From assembly GCF_018294505.1 (NCBI RefSeq), contig NC_057801.1:203054538-203118537 (forward strand): a stretch of DNA of 64,000 bases, read 5' to 3'. This DNA comes from Triticum aestivum. Lineage: Eukaryota; Streptophyta; Magnoliopsida; Poales; Poaceae. Shown here piece by piece: positions 1 to 12,822 of the stretch (positions within the stretch are counted from its first letter, which is position 1; each line of letters begins with the position of its first letter). A model generated the notes under the pieces. That model saw only the letters and a list, made by a program, of their open reading frames with translations. It was not told where the DNA came from and ran no database searches. Position numbers and translations under genes: made by a program.

Positions 1-1600
1 ATATTCACAGCTTATGATGTGTAAACTACGGAGAAGGCATTTCAACAAATTAGAAGTAATGAAAGCTAGACACCATATGAAAGATGCAACAAATATCACT
101 CTACCAAGTTAAAATTGTCTCGTCATAAGTGCCATTTCAACAAATTAGAAGTAGTACAAGCTAGAAAAGAATGCGAGATGTAACCTATATCACACTCCCA
201 AGTCAAACGTGTCTTATGATAAGTGATTGTTGCAGGTTACACAATAGTAGTACTTTGATGTAAGAACATGGTGTGATATACATATATTGTATGTTCTAGA
301 AACAGGAACACGTGTCTTATTCACAAGTATAATGTGTAAAGTAAGCAGATGGAATTCAACAAAATTAGAAGCAATACAATCTACACATCATACATAACAT
401 GCAACCACATATAACGGTGCCAAGTTAGAGGGAGCACCTATGATGGTGCACTAGGGGAGACATGCTCATCATCAACACAGCTACGTTGAGTCTCTATGCA
501 TGTGTTGTTTTGCAAATCTTCTTGGGGGGTGGCGGAGTAGAATCTTTAGAGGCCCTCAGTTTGGAAGGAGCACCTATGTCCGCTGCCTTGCTACTTTCCT
601 TCCTCTTTATTGATTTTGAATTGTCAAGTAAAACCGACAAGAAAAAGCAATAAAATTCACACTTCAGAACTCATTCGTGCATGGTACTGATAATCACTAC
701 TTTGATGTAAGGCAAACACATGATACCGGGATGGAATATGTACGAAAAACAGGATGGCATGGCATATTCACAACTGTTTGTGTAAACTAGGCAGAAGCGA
801 TTTCAACAAATAAGAAGCAATGCAAGCTAGATACCACATGAAAGATGCAACCAATATGACTCTGCCAAGTTAAAAGCGTCCCATCATAAATGGCATTTCA
901 ACAAATTAGAAGCAGCGCATGCTATACATCATATGAAAGATGCAACTAATATCACATTGCATATACTAAAGGTGTCTCATCATATTGATTCATGCGGGAT
1001 ACAAAAAACAATAATTTTATGTAAGGATGTACTATGTACTAAAAACTGGAAGGCATGTCACATTAACAGGTATAATGTATAAACTAAGCAGGATAGCACA
1101 TGCAATTTAACCAGATTGGAAGAATTACAATCTAGACACCATATGCAACATGCAACCACATATCACGCTGCCAAGTTAGAGCAAGCACCTGCGATGCTAG
1201 TGTAGGGGAAATGCGGTCATCAACTACAGAGCTACGTTCACTATCTTCATCTAGCCTTGTTGTTTCCTGAGATTCATGTGGGGAGGCTGACACTGCATTC
1301 TTTAAAAGAGCATATTTTCTCACGGTAACCCACGTGCGTGACTGTCTCATCATAAGTGATTGATGAGGAATACACAAGAACATTAGTTTGATGTAAGAAC
1401 ATGGTTAATAGACAGATGTACTAGTATGTACCAAACACAGGAAGGCATGTCATATTCAATGGTATAATGTGTAAGCTAAGCAGATGCAATTTAACCAAAT
1501 TGGAGGAAATACAAGCTAGAACCATATGCAACATGCAACCACATATGACACCGCAAAGTTAAAGCAAGCACCTGGGATGGTGGTTCATGGCGAGCGAGGT
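1..1600. repeat. Degenerate dispersed/tandem repeats (intron-type modules)
   Basis: A module reading roughly 'caacaaattagaagcaat', then 'gctagacaccatatg', 'aagatgcaacc', 'ccaagttaaa' and 'catcataagtg' recurs near 40, 130, 340, 790, 880, 1100 and 1480, with strong divergence. Longer copies also contain 'tttgatgtaagaacatg' and 'ggcatgtcatattcaa'. The modules form the intron parts of the repeated exon units on the minus strand. No transposon termini or target duplications were found around them. Confidence 0.55.
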
Positions 1601-1741
1601 CATCAACTCCAGAGCTATGTTTATTGTCTCCATTTGCTAACAGTGCACCCTTCATAAGGCTGAAACGTGTTTGGCCTAGCCGCATAAGACGATGGAGTGA
1701 CTTCTCTCTTTTCTTTTTTGCTTCTCTCATGGCAGCAGAGT
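438..1741 (-). pseudogene. Exon remnants of an unidentified spliced gene with repeated exon modules
   Basis: On the minus strand three stretches end in the same way, at a donor-like AG|GTGCT: at 1572, 1189 and 438. The clearest exon is 1572-1741. It follows a TTTCAG acceptor and encodes about 57 residues: a basic helix-like start (MREAKKKREKSLHRLMRLG) and an end with VDD and PPSQ. The second module ends in SERSSVVDD...ASQ. The third has the matching CVDD...SPSAPS end but carries stops and a TAG in place of CAG at the donor. Each donor is followed by similar intron sequence, so exon ends and introns were duplicated together. Only the last ~57 bases of the exons are clearly alike. I do not recognise the protein. 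The stops in the module nearest position 438 suggest decay, and the gene's 5' part is not identifiable here. Confidence 0.35.
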
Positions 1742-2151
1742 CTGAAATACCCTTGCATAAAAACATAATAGTGAGAGTATGGGTGAAGTGTGTGCAGAAC
1801 TGGTGCACTATAAAAGTAGCAGATAGCAAGTGGCTGGAAAATAAATGACAGGAGACATATGATAGCTCTACAACATTGCATGGCAAACAAAATTAGATTC
1901 TACTCCATATTATTTTGTAATATATGAGCACAGGGATGGCTAGGAAATGCAGGTACTCCTCCAGCACACCACCACATGTGGTCCTATCAAAATAATAGTT
2001 GACTAGGTCAGTCGATTTTTTTATGAACCGTCTGATCTATAAGGAACGGGTAGATGGCCTTCGTCTACCTCCCGCCAATCACTGTTGACGATCTTTCTTG
2101 AATCGCCAGTGACCACCGGCCCAGACCCCTGCCTCCGCCACCCCGCCCTCC
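1742..2151. other. Unassigned sequence left of the tandem array
   Basis: Mixed AT-rich sequence to about 2050, then a C-rich stretch (about 2095-2151) that runs without a gap into the first tandem unit. It is not present at the start of units 2 and 3, so it marks the true left edge of the duplicated segment. No coding potential recognised. Confidence 0.5.
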
Positions 2152-5100
2152 CCTCGACCTCACACCATCGCCATGCTTGACGGCACCCCCAGGCCATCCC
2201 TTTAATCCCGGCCGACCTCTAGATGGGGCGCCAGCAGCTCTAGGCCCCACACGGCCCTAAGATAAACACCGAGGCACTGCTTCCCCGGCGTGATTGGCGG
2301 ACTAGCGCCTGTTTCGCTGGGGAATCCTTGTGTTAATTGGGAATCAACTGACCAGGAATTGAAATCCAGGGGGCCAACGGACCTCTAGCTAAGGTGAAAT
2401 AGTATATGCGGAGAAACCTTGTGCATCGCGAGTTAATAGGAACATCTAGTATCAAGAAGAAGCAGTCAACTAGTGTCTTCTATGGGATGAATACCGTGCA
2501 AGCAGACACGTAAGATTTGCATGAACAAGGGAAGAGGAGTACCATTTCTAGTTGCCAGTGTTGCATGCTCCATATGTTGCGGCGATTTTCTTGTTTTTGC
2601 CAGGGGAACCGATGTTTTGGAGGAGGGTGCAGCCTTGGATGAACTCATGGCCAAATTGTTGACTGTGTTGCCGGGGCCGTATGTCGGCGGAGGGAAGTAG
2701 ATCCGAAGCGGCGAAGGACGGCGTAGAAGGAACAACTCCGGTGCGGTGGACGGTGGCGAAGTTGGAGCGGCAGCGGTGAGGCGCATGATGGCGTGGTTGA
2801 ACTGGCTTGGATACGGACGACTCGGCCTCGGCTTCAACTACTAGCCGTGGAGGGCGTTGCGGTTGAGGTTGCGATGGACGACGACGTCGGGGTGTCGGCT
2901 CCGCCGTGATGGAGGAGGGCGGCGGTTGATGGGTGGGATGGGGTGGCGGACGGAGGACGCAGGGGTTTCACGGCTAGTGGAGAGGTAGTTTTGGCGCCCA
3001 CAGAGTACAAATGGGGAATCAGACGGGGGGTGAGGGTGGGGGGATCTAACGGAGAACCATGTTTCTACCTGGGACATGCTTGTTCTTGGCTTTTTTGAAC
3101 AGATGGGACGCGCTTGTTTGAAATTTGGGGAAAGTACAAACTTTGCCCCCTCTTAAATCTCAGACCGACTGAGGGTCGGGGGTAGGATGGGCGGGAGCGA
3201 TTTTGGCCGCGCGCATGTGTGCTTAGGCGGCCATTGTGTATGAATGTTTTTCGGAGGCGGTTGCGTGGCGTCTAGATGAAGCTACAAACCTACCCCAGTA
3301 GAGACCTTTGGACGTCGGGCCGGTAGGTTTCACGGGTCAGAGTTAGAAAAGTAATTTCCTTCTACTACCAAACATTGGTCTCACACGGTTTCAGGTGAGT
3401 AGAGGCTCTTTTGGCGCTTCGTTCGAAATTTTGAAACAGAAGCATTCATGTTTAGAGTACTCTTCAACTTTGAGGATTGACCTAAATAGAAAACGTTAAA
3501 TTTGACCTTGTATGTTTGAAAACCTCATTAAATTATCCGATTCTTTTTGAAATTTTGACACTTGAAAATCCTATAACTACGATTATTTTGGAATGGAGGA
3601 GCTAAATTTGAATCTATTTTGTACATGACTATATATGCTCTTATGTACAAAAGCAGAGCAAAGATTGGTGCCCCCATAATTTAGGTATGATTTACAAATG
3701 CCATGATATCTAATTCAAATAATTGAATGGACTTCATGTTGAATTCGAATTTTTTAAACCACCTTAAGTTGAATTCAAATGTATGCTAGTTCATAGCTAG
3801 CTATTTATAATGTTCATAGTGTAACTTTCATATGTATAATGTGCTTTACACACACAACATGAACTCTACTCACGTTTTTATTCGATTGCTAAAGCGATGC
3901 ATTGTCTGGAGTTCAAAATACTAACTATGTGGATCAATTATGTCGAATAATAACATAGACATGCTCAAATTCGATAGAATCTAGATGTCTGATGGATCAG
4001 TGACCGTTCCTTACGTGAATTGCAAATATCATGATCCCATCCTAATATTTGGATACAATTTATATCTTTAATCAATGTCTACATCAGTCTTTTACGTGTA
4101 GTTTCACTCTCCATCAGTGGTCTCTCACACATGCTCACACACTCCCTCCCGAGGTGTCTTTCTCGCTGACATGCTCCCGATATAACCCTCCCTCCTTCTC
4201 GTAACCATTTACGACTGTTTTCACTAACCTTTATCACAAGCACTCTTCCTCTCACAAGCATACACACGCACAATCCCCATCGACCCTTTCTATATACATA
4301 GACCTGCCTATGTGTCTCCTGTATGCACATTATCTTTAGGCCTGTCTCTCACGCATTGTCTCACACCTCTCTTCCTAACCGATGAGTATGATTCTAGCAG
4401 AGCATTCTGTAGGATGCCCCTTAAAGTTAGGTTGGATGAATAGTAATATCAGAGATAAGGGGTTACCTTAGTCCGAGGACCTAGGGTTACAAATCCTAGC
4501 CGGCTTTGTCAGTGGACACAGAGTCCTTCATGATTCTGCTATCTTTGTCTTGTAAGACTAGTCATCCATGGGTCTCCCTAAATGTGTCATGGGCCGACCA
4601 ATGTGGTGCATGACGGAACCGAACCAAGGGCCTCACCTCGGCCCACCGAACCTCACGCGGTGACAAACCCTCTGCCCCCAGGTCTCGTTATCTTCTCACA
4701 CCAACACAGACACCACACAAAAAATTCTCCTCATGCCTATATCCCCTCCCCCCTTGCATATACACACTCAAGGGAATCTCTCACTGTGACATCATATTCG
4801 TCCCTCTCTCTCTCTAGACCTCTCTCATTTCTTGTGATATCTCTCCCACGCCCCTCCCCCCGCCGGCCCTTTATCCATGCCTGTCTCGAATACGTAATAC
4901 ACACACATACCTCCGTAGGCCCTGCCAAATACATCAACTACACATTCACACATGTTACATCACGTACCTCATTGATCTAAAAAGCCCTCTCTTCACGTTT
5001 ATTTCGCATACAACATTCCTTTTGAATAAAGTGTGGCCAAAAAATTATTTTAGAGTTTCTAACGTACAGCTCTGTATTTGCTCAAGACACGACTAGTTGA

Positions 5101-5179
5101 CCATTTAAACGCTCCACGTGGCACCTCTAGTGTTGCATCCCATTATCTCACTACCATTGGGCCCACATGTCGGCTTGTA

Positions 5180-5425
5180 TCTACTCTACACTCTTATAAA
5201 AAATAGAGTTGGTGATGATGGTGTGCCTGCCATCCTGCAATATAGGATGTCCGATTTATATCTGACGGATAGGAAAGTAACTATGGCAATTTTGCAAAAA
5301 GGTACCCACACACCTCTCCACATTTACAAATAAGGCCTTCCCTCGTTCATCCTTTTCTCTCACAAGATAAAATAGTCATACAAATCCATCTTGATGTTAC
5401 GTGAAACGCACAGGCATCTTGCTAG
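5180..5425 (+). mobile_element. Helitron-like non-autonomous element (unit 1)
   Basis: It begins with TCTACTCTACACTC after an A and ends CATCTTGCTAG before a T, the 5'-TC...CTRR-3' ends and A/T insertion site of Helitrons. The motif TAGAGTTGGTGATGATGG sits about 30 bp from the left end. The hairpin expected just upstream of CTAG is degenerate here, but it is intact in a related inverted copy at 55085-55292. No coding capacity. The call rests on end structure only. Confidence 0.5.
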
Positions 5426-5560
5426 TAAGAATGAAAACAAACGACAAAAAAATATCGGACGGTGGTTCAAAGTCATGACTGCAGGCACAACGGACAAGGT
5501 AGCCTTGTATTGGTATGCTGAGCCGTCTGTTTTAACACACATGAGCTGGTGTCGTGATTA

Positions 5561-5762
5561 TACACACACGCACGCATGCACACGAACTGCATGCGTGCAA
5601 CACTCACACGAACACATGCAGCCACGCACGCACGCAACACTTACATGCACACACGCACGCATGCATGCACACACCACACAACCAAAACACACTGTCACAC
5701 TCAAGTGCTCAACCTACATGTCCATGCGCACACAACAGGCCCTGACAGACACATACACAACT
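5561..5762. repeat. CA/ACGC-rich low-complexity tract (unit 1)
   Basis: Impure microsatellite of ACAC, ACGC and ATGC words. It lies between a Helitron-like 3' end at 5425 and a second Helitron-like 3' end on the minus strand at 5761 (palindrome CCCGTGCACGGG at 5771-5782, then CTAG). It produces His/Thr-rich open frames that are not genes. About 202 bp here, against about 240 bp in units 2 and 3. Confidence 0.8.
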
Positions 5763-6635
5763 AGGTGGTTCCCGTGCACGGGTTGGAGTCTTGTCGCGCC
5801 TGCGTAAATTTGTGTTTATCTGACCTTTTTCCTATGTGAACTGATAGATGGGACCCAAAACGAATGTGGTCAATTTAACTAGTCAACATGCTGCCACGTA
5901 GACTATTAGGCCTCAACAAAGTGCAACCCGATGCTGAACGGTGAGCAAGTGACCGTATAATCACCGCAAAACGTATATAGTGACCGTAATGAGCGTATTC
6001 TGAAGTCCGGTGGCCACATTACGCTTTTCTCTCTGTAGGCCCTCCAAAACTACGTCTCTACACGTTCTCGCATGTTACATCTAATAACTATGCAATACAA
6101 CACTACTACTACACTCTAACACAATAAATCATATGTGTTTTTAGTTTTACTAGATATCATATTGTTACTTAATTATTCAGTTTGCATACATTAAAATTGC
6201 CTTCGAAATGTATGGCCAGTGTCATCTACCGCGTGGGAAAATCCCGCCCTTTCCTGTTTAACCAGGTTTGTATCGATGGATCGTGCGAAACAGCAAAACT
6301 ATAGTACTATACAATACAAGTAACAGTTCACTAGGCCGCCGTGTCGTGTACTCCTCCATCATAAGAGTGGAGCACTCGCTTTCATAAATGATCTAGTCCC
6401 TTCCGCCGACATGTGGGACATCAAGCTACCGGGTCCACGTGCCATACCAAAATACAATGCAGAGCAGCAGGGGTGAAGCACCCCAGTCATGGCACCGGCG
6501 TAGTAATGAGCAATGAGGCGTCAAATCACAAAGCTGCACCTTTCCCGTAGTTAAGTTGGAGGGACGAAGTAATAATGCTAAAAAAAGAAGTTGGAGGGAC
6601 GAAGCAACCATCACTTCACTCATTGCTGAATCCGC

Positions 6636-7475
6636 TGTCGGCGTTTTGGGAACGGGGGTCCCCAGACTTGCCTGCCTGCAGTCCACGGCATGGATCTGCG
6701 AGCAGGCTTGTACGGCCCATCTTCACCAACAAGCTTTCAAGACCCTCGCGAGGGGCCAAGCCTCGCAAGGCGGATGACACAAAACCTTCTCGAGAGTGGC
6801 CTCACCAGGTTGGCTTGTGAGGGGTGGAGAGATCAAGGCAAGGCAAACCTCACGAGGTTCTCATGACGTGAGCCATGACGACCGAGGCCAGGCGGGCGCC
6901 AGCGCGCACAGTGTCCTTGTTTCCTCTTTGGTTTCCCTATCGATGCAACGAGGCTAAGACCAGCAGGACGACGAGACGGAGGTCACCATGGAGCCCAAGG
7001 CGGCGTCACCACCAGAGCCTTTGGCAGGCGAAGACCACTTTTGTCAGGATAAGTTGTACTAGTTGTCCCCTTTCAAATTGGTTATTGGGGGGTCCCTTCC
7101 TTCTCAATATTTGGGAAGAGGACCAGGGCCTCTATAAATAGGACTAGCCACCACCGTAGGAGGCAACTCATTCAGAGGCAGATCGATCTCATCTGATCGG
7201 ATCCACACACCCTCAAGTTCACCAAGCACAAGAACACTTCTCCTCAGGAGGCTGTTTTTCCCCTTGTACTGTTCACCCTCAGCCAAAGAGGCAATCCACC
7301 ACCACCACACTGGAGTAGGGTATTACACCACAACGGTGGCTCGAACCAGTATAAATCTTGTGTCCCTTGTGTTGCGAGTTTTGTCGAGCTAGCCTAGAGA
7401 TCACGAAGCGTGTGAGGGCATGATCTATGAGGGCGTGATCTTCACGAGAACCCTAGAGTTCGAACCTTAAGGGTT
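6636..7475 (+). mobile_element. Truncated LTR of element A family, tandem copy 1
   Basis: It starts TGTCGGCGTTTTGGG, as the complete LTRs of this family do, and ends at AAGGGTT, lacking the last 23 bp (through CCAACA). A TATA box (TATAAATA, 7133-7140) is intact, so the promoter half is complete and points to the right. It lacks the ~49-bp segment that the 3' LTR has at about 52268-52315, a deletion shared with copies 2 and 3. Confidence 0.9.
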
Positions 7476-10400
7476 CCTCGACCTCACACCATCGCCATGC
7501 TTGATAGCACCCCCAGGCCATCCCTTTAATCCCAGCCGACCTCCAGATGGGGCCCCAGCAGCTCTAGGCCCCACATGGCCCTAAGATAAACACCGAGGCA
7601 CTGCTTTCCCGTCGTGATTGGCGGACTAGCGCCTGTTACGCTTGGGAATGCTTGCGTTAATTGGGAATCAACTGACCGGGAATTGAAATCCAGGGGGCCA
7701 ACGGACCTCTAGCTAAGGTGAAATAGTATATGTGGAGAAACCTTGTGCATCGCGAGTTACTAGGAACATCTAGTATCATGAAGAAGCAGTCAACTAGTGT
7801 CTTCTATGGGATGAATACCGTGCAAGCACACACGTAAGATTTGCATGAATAAGGGAAGAGTAGTACAATATCCAGTTGCCAGTGTTGCGTGCTCCATATG
7901 TTGCGGCGATTTTCTTGTTTTTGCCAGGGGAACCGATGTTTTGGAGGAGGGTGCAGCCTTGGACGAACCCATGGCCAAATTGTTGACTGTGTTGCCGGGG
8001 CTGTATGTCGGTGGAGGGAAGTAGATCCGAAGCGGCGAAGGACGGCGTACAAGGAACAACTCCGGTACGGTGGACGGTGGCGAAGTTGGAGCGGCAGCGG
8101 TGAGGTGCATGATGGCGTGGTTGAACTGGCTCGAGTACGGATGACTCGGCCTCGGCTTCAACTACTAGCCGTGGAGGGCGTTGCGGTGGACGACGACGTC
8201 GGGGTGTCGGCTCCGGCGTGATGGAGGAGGGCGGCGGTTGATGGGTGGGATGGGGTGGCAGACGGAGGACGCAGGGGTTTCATGGCTAGTGGAGAGGTAG
8301 TTTTGGCGCCCACAGAGTACAAATGGGGAATCAGACAGGGGGGTGGGGGCAGGGGGATCTATGGGAGAACCATGTTTCCGCCTGGGACATGCTTGTTCTT
8401 GGCTTTTTTCAACAGATGGGACGCGCTTGTTTGAAATTTGGGGAAAGTACAAACTTTGCCCCCTCTTAAATTTCAGACCGACTGCGGGTCGGGGGTAGGA
8501 TGGGCGGGAGCGATTTTGGCCGCGCGCATGTGTGCTTAGGCGGCCATTGTGTATGAATGTTTTGCGAAGGCGGTTGCGTGGCATCTAGAAGAAGCTACAA
8601 ACCTATCCTAGCTGAGACCTTTGGACATCGGGCCGGTAGGTTTCACGGGTCGGAGTTAGAAAAGTAATTTCCTTCTACTACCAAACATTGGTCTCACACG
8701 GTTTCGGGTGAGTAGAGGCTCTTTTGGCGCTTCGTTCGAAATTTTGAAACAGAAGCATTCATGTTTAGAGTACTCTTCAACTTTGAGGATTGACCTAAAT
8801 AGACAACGTTAAATTTCACCTTGTAAGTTTGAAAACCTCATTAAATTATCCGATTCTTTTTGAAATTTTTACACTTGAAAATCCTATAACTACGATTATT
8901 TTGGAATGGAGGAGCTAAATTTGAATCTATTTTGTACACGACTATATATGCTCTCATGTACAAAAGCAGAGCAAAGATTGGTGCCCCATAATTTAGGTAT
9001 GATTTACAAATGCCATGATATCTAATTCAAATAATTGAATGGACTTCATGTTGAATTCGAATTTTTTAAACCACCTTAAGTTGAATTCAAATGTATGCTA
9101 GTTCATAGCTATCTATTTATAATGTTCATAGTGTAACTTTTGTATGTATAATGTGCTTTACATACACAACATGAACTCTACTCACGTTTATATTCGATTG
9201 CTAAAGCGATGCATTGTCTGGAGTTCAAAATACTAACTATGTGGATTAATTATGTCGAATAATAACATAGACATGCTCAAATTCGATAGAATCTAGATGT
9301 CTGATGGATCAGTGACCGTTCCTTACGTGAATTACAAATATCATGATCCCATCCTAATATTTGGATACAATTTATATCTTTAATCAGTGTCTACATCAGT
9401 CTTTTACGTGTAGTTTCACTCTCCATCAGTGGTCTCTCACACATGCTCACACACTCCCTCACGAGGTGTCTTTCTCGCAAACATGCTCTCGATATAACCC
9501 TCCCTCCTTCTCGTAACCATTTACGACTGTTTTCACTAACCTTTATCACAAGCACTCTTCCTCTCACAAGCATACACACGGACAATCCCCATCGACCCTT
9601 TCTATATACATAGGCTTGCCTATGTGTCTCCTGTATGCACATTATCTTTAGGCCTGTCTCTCACGCATTGTCTCACACCTCTCTTCCTAACCGACGAGTA
9701 TGATTCTAGCAAAGCATTCTGTAGGATGCCCCTTAAAGTTAGGTTGGATGAATAGTAATATCAGAGATAAGGGGTTACCTTAGTCCGAGGACCTAGGGTT
9801 ACAAATCCTAGCCGGCTTTGTCAATGGACAAAGAGTCCTTCATAATTCTGCTATCTTTGTCTTGTACGACTAATCATCCATGGGTCTCCCTAAATGTGTC
9901 ATGGGCCGACCAATGTGGCGCATGACGGAACCGAACCAAGGGCCTCACCTCGGCCCACCGAACCTCACGCGGTGACACACCCTTTGCCCCCAGGTCTCGT
10001 TATCTTCTCACACCAACACAGACACCACACACAAAAATTCTCCTCATGCCTCTATCCCCTCCCCCCTTGCATATACACACTCAAGGGAATCTCTCACCGT
10101 GACATCATATTCGTCTCTCTCTCTCTAGACCTCTCTCATTTCTCGTGTTATCTCTCCCACGCCCCTCCCCCCGCCGGCCCTCTATCCATGCCTCTCTCGA
10201 ATATGTAATACACACACATACCTCTCTAGGCCCTATCAAATACATCAACTACACATTCACACATGTTACATCATGTACCTCATTGATCTAAGAAGCCCTC
10301 TCTTCACGTTTATTTCGCATGCAACATTCCTTTTGAATAAAGTGTGGCCAAAAAATTATTTTAGAGTTTCTACCTTATAGCTCTGTATTTGCTCAAGACA

Positions 10401-10490
10401 CGACTAGTTGACCATTTAAACGCTCCAGCTGGCACCTCTAGTGTTGCATCACATTATCTCACTACCATTGGGCCCACCTATCGGCTTGTA

Positions 10491-10736
10491 TCTACTCTAC
10501 ACTCTTATAAAAAATAGAGTTGGTGATGATGGTGTGCCTGCCATCCTGCAATATAGGTTGTCCGATTTATATCTGACGGATAGGAAAGTAACTATGGCAA
10601 TTTTGCAAAAAGGTACCCACACACCTCTCCACATTTACAAATAAGGCCTTCCCTCGTTCATCCTTTTCTCTCACAAGATAAAATAGTCATACAAATCCAT
10701 CTTGATGTTACGTGAAATGCACAGGCATCTTGCTAG
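10491..10736 (+). mobile_element. Helitron-like element (unit 2 copy)
   Basis: Tandem-unit counterpart of the element at 5180-5425, with the same ends (TCTACTC and TTGCTAG). It was carried along by the segmental duplication and is not an independent insertion. Confidence 0.5.
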
Positions 10737-10870
10737 TAAGAATGAAAAGAAACGACAAAAAAATATTGGATGGTGGTTCGAAGTCATGACTGCGGGCACA
10801 ATAGACAAGGTGGACTTGTATTGGTATGCTGAGCCGTCTGTTTTAACACACATGAGCTGGTGTGGTGATT

Positions 10871-11110
10871 ATACACACACGCACGCATGCACACGAACTG
10901 CATGCGCGCAACACTCACAATAACACATGCATCCACGCACGCACGCAACACTCACACGTACACACGCAGACACGCACGCACCCAACACTTACACGCACAC
11001 ACGCATGCATGCATGCACACACCACACAACCAACACACACTCTCATGCTCAAGTGCTAAACCTACATGTGCATGCGCACACATCAGGTCCTGACAGACAC
11101 ATACACAACC
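10871..11110. repeat. CA/ACGC-rich tract (unit 2)
   Basis: Counterpart of the tract at 5561-5762, about 38 bp longer through extra ACACGCAC-type words. It ends in the sequence matching the minus-strand Helitron-like terminus, here with CTGG instead of CTAG and a broken palindrome. Confidence 0.8.
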
Positions 11111-11983
11111 AGGTGGTTCCCGCGCACAGGTTGGAGTCTTGTCGCGCCTGCATAAATTTGTGTTTATCAGACCTTTTTCCTATGTGGACTGATAGATGGG
11201 TCCCACAACAAATGTGGTCAATTTAACTAGTCAACATAGTGCCACGCAGACTATTTGGCCTCAACAAAGTGCAATCCGATGCTGAACGGTGAGCAAGTGA
11301 CCGTATAATCACCGCAAAACGTATATAGTGACCGTAATGAGCCTATTCTGAAGTCCGGTGGCCACATTACGCTTTTCTCTCTGTAGGCCCTCCAAAACTA
11401 CATCTCTACACGTTCTCGCATGTTAGATCTAACAACTATGCAATACAACACTACTACTACACTCTAACACAATAAATCATATGTGTTTTTAGTTTTACTA
11501 GATATCATATTGTTACTTAATTATTCAGTTTGCATACATTAAAATTGCCTTCGAAATGTATGGCCAGTGTCATCTACCGCGTGGGAAAATCCCGCCCTTT
11601 CCTGTTTAACCGGGTTTGTATCGATGGATCGTGCGAAACAACAAAACTATAGTACTATACAGTACAAGTAACAGTTCACTAGGCCGCCGTGTCGTGTACT
11701 CCTCCATCATAAGAGTGGAGCACTCGCTTTCATAAATGATCTAGTCCCTTCCGCCGACATGTGGGACATCAAGCTACCGGGTCCACATGCCATACCGAAA
11801 TACAATGCAGAGCAGCAGGGGTGAAGCACCCCAGTCATGGCGCCGGCGTAGTAATGATCAATGAGGTGTCAAATCACAAAGCTGCACCTTTCCCGTAGTT
11901 AAGTTGGAGGGACGAAGTAATAATGCTAAAAAAAGAAGTTGGAGGGACGAAGCAACCATCACTTCACTCATTGCTGAATCTGC

Positions 11984-12822
11984 TGTCGGCGTTTTGGGAA
12001 CGGGGGTCCCCAGACTTGCCTGCCTGCAGCCCACGGCATGGCTCTGCGAGCAGGCCTGTACGACCCATCTTCACCAACAAGCTTTCAAGACCATCGCGAG
12101 GGGCCAAGCCTCACAAGGCGGATGACACAAAATCTCCTCGAGAGCGGCCTCACCAGGTTGGCTCGTGAGGGGTGGAGAGATCAAGGCAAGGCAAACCTCA
12201 CGAGGTTCTCGTGACGTGAGCCATGACGACCGAGGCCAGGCGGGCGCCAGCGTGCACAGTGTCCTTGTTTCCTATTTGGTTTCCCTATCGGTGCAACGAG
12301 GCCAAGACCAGCAGGACGACGAGACGGAGGTCGCCGTGGAGCCCAAGGCGGCGTCACCACCAAAGCCTTTGGCAGGCGAAGACTACTTTTGTCAGGATAA
12401 GCTGTACTAGTTGTCCCCTTTCAAATTGGCTATTGGGGGATCCCTTCCTTCTCAGTATTTGGGAAGAGGACCAGGGCCTCTATAAATAGGACTAGCCACC
12501 ACCGTAGGAGGCAACTCATTCAGAGGCAGATCAATCTCATCTGATCGGATTCACACACCCTCAAGTTCACCAAGCACAAGAACACTTCTCCTCAGGAGGC
12601 TCTTTTTCCCCTTGTACTGTTCACCCTCAACCCAAGAGGCAATCCACCACCACCACACTGGAGTAGGGTATTACACCACAACGGTGGCCCGAATCAGTAT
12701 AAATCTTGTGTCCCTTGTGTTGCGAGTTTGTCGAGCTAGCCTAGAGATCACGAAGCGTGTGAGGGCGTGATCTATGAGGGCGTGATCTTCACGCGCACCC
12801 CAGAGTTCGAACCTTAAGGGTT
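11984..12822 (+). mobile_element. Truncated LTR of element A family, tandem copy 2
   Basis: Same extent and same 23-bp 3' truncation as copy 1, with the TATA box at 12481-12488. It is preceded by the host sequence ATCTGC where copy 1 has ATCCGC. It shares the internal ~49-bp deletion with the other tandem copies. Confidence 0.9.

Larger units (their letters stand above)
2152..7475 (+). repeat. Tandem unit 1 (5324 bp): host segment plus truncated LTR
   Basis: First of three direct copies. It consists of about 4.48 kb of host DNA (2152-6635) and 840 bp of an LTR (6636-7475). Landmarks repeated in order in all copies are: the start CCTCGACCTCACACC; a GC-rich stretch near 2600-3100; an AT-rich stretch with several GAATTC words near 3700; a CT-rich patch near 4800; a Helitron-like end; a CA-rich tract; and the LTR. 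The unit ends inside the LTR at AAGGGTT and joins directly to the start of unit 2 with no obvious microhomology. Copies differ by scattered substitutions and small indels. Confidence 0.93.
7476..12822 (+). repeat. Tandem unit 2 (5347 bp)
   Basis: Second direct copy. It has the same landmarks and the same LTR-to-host junction at its right end (12822/12823) as unit 1. Copy-specific changes include a 12-bp deletion near 8185 relative to units 1 and 3, and a longer CA-rich tract than unit 1. These private changes argue against a simple assembly duplication. Confidence 0.93.

Noticed and set aside
2466..2837. Minus-strand 123-codon frame conserved in all three tandem units (also 7790-8161 and 13137-13508)
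   Set aside because: Same length in all copies only because the DNA was recently duplicated. Many differences between copies change amino acids, composition is biased, and no domain is recognisable.
5391..5807. His/Thr-rich open frames over the CA-rich tracts (also 10862-11226 and 16031-16516)
   Set aside because: Translation of an ACAC/ACGC microsatellite in all frames; length changes between copies are not in multiples of three.
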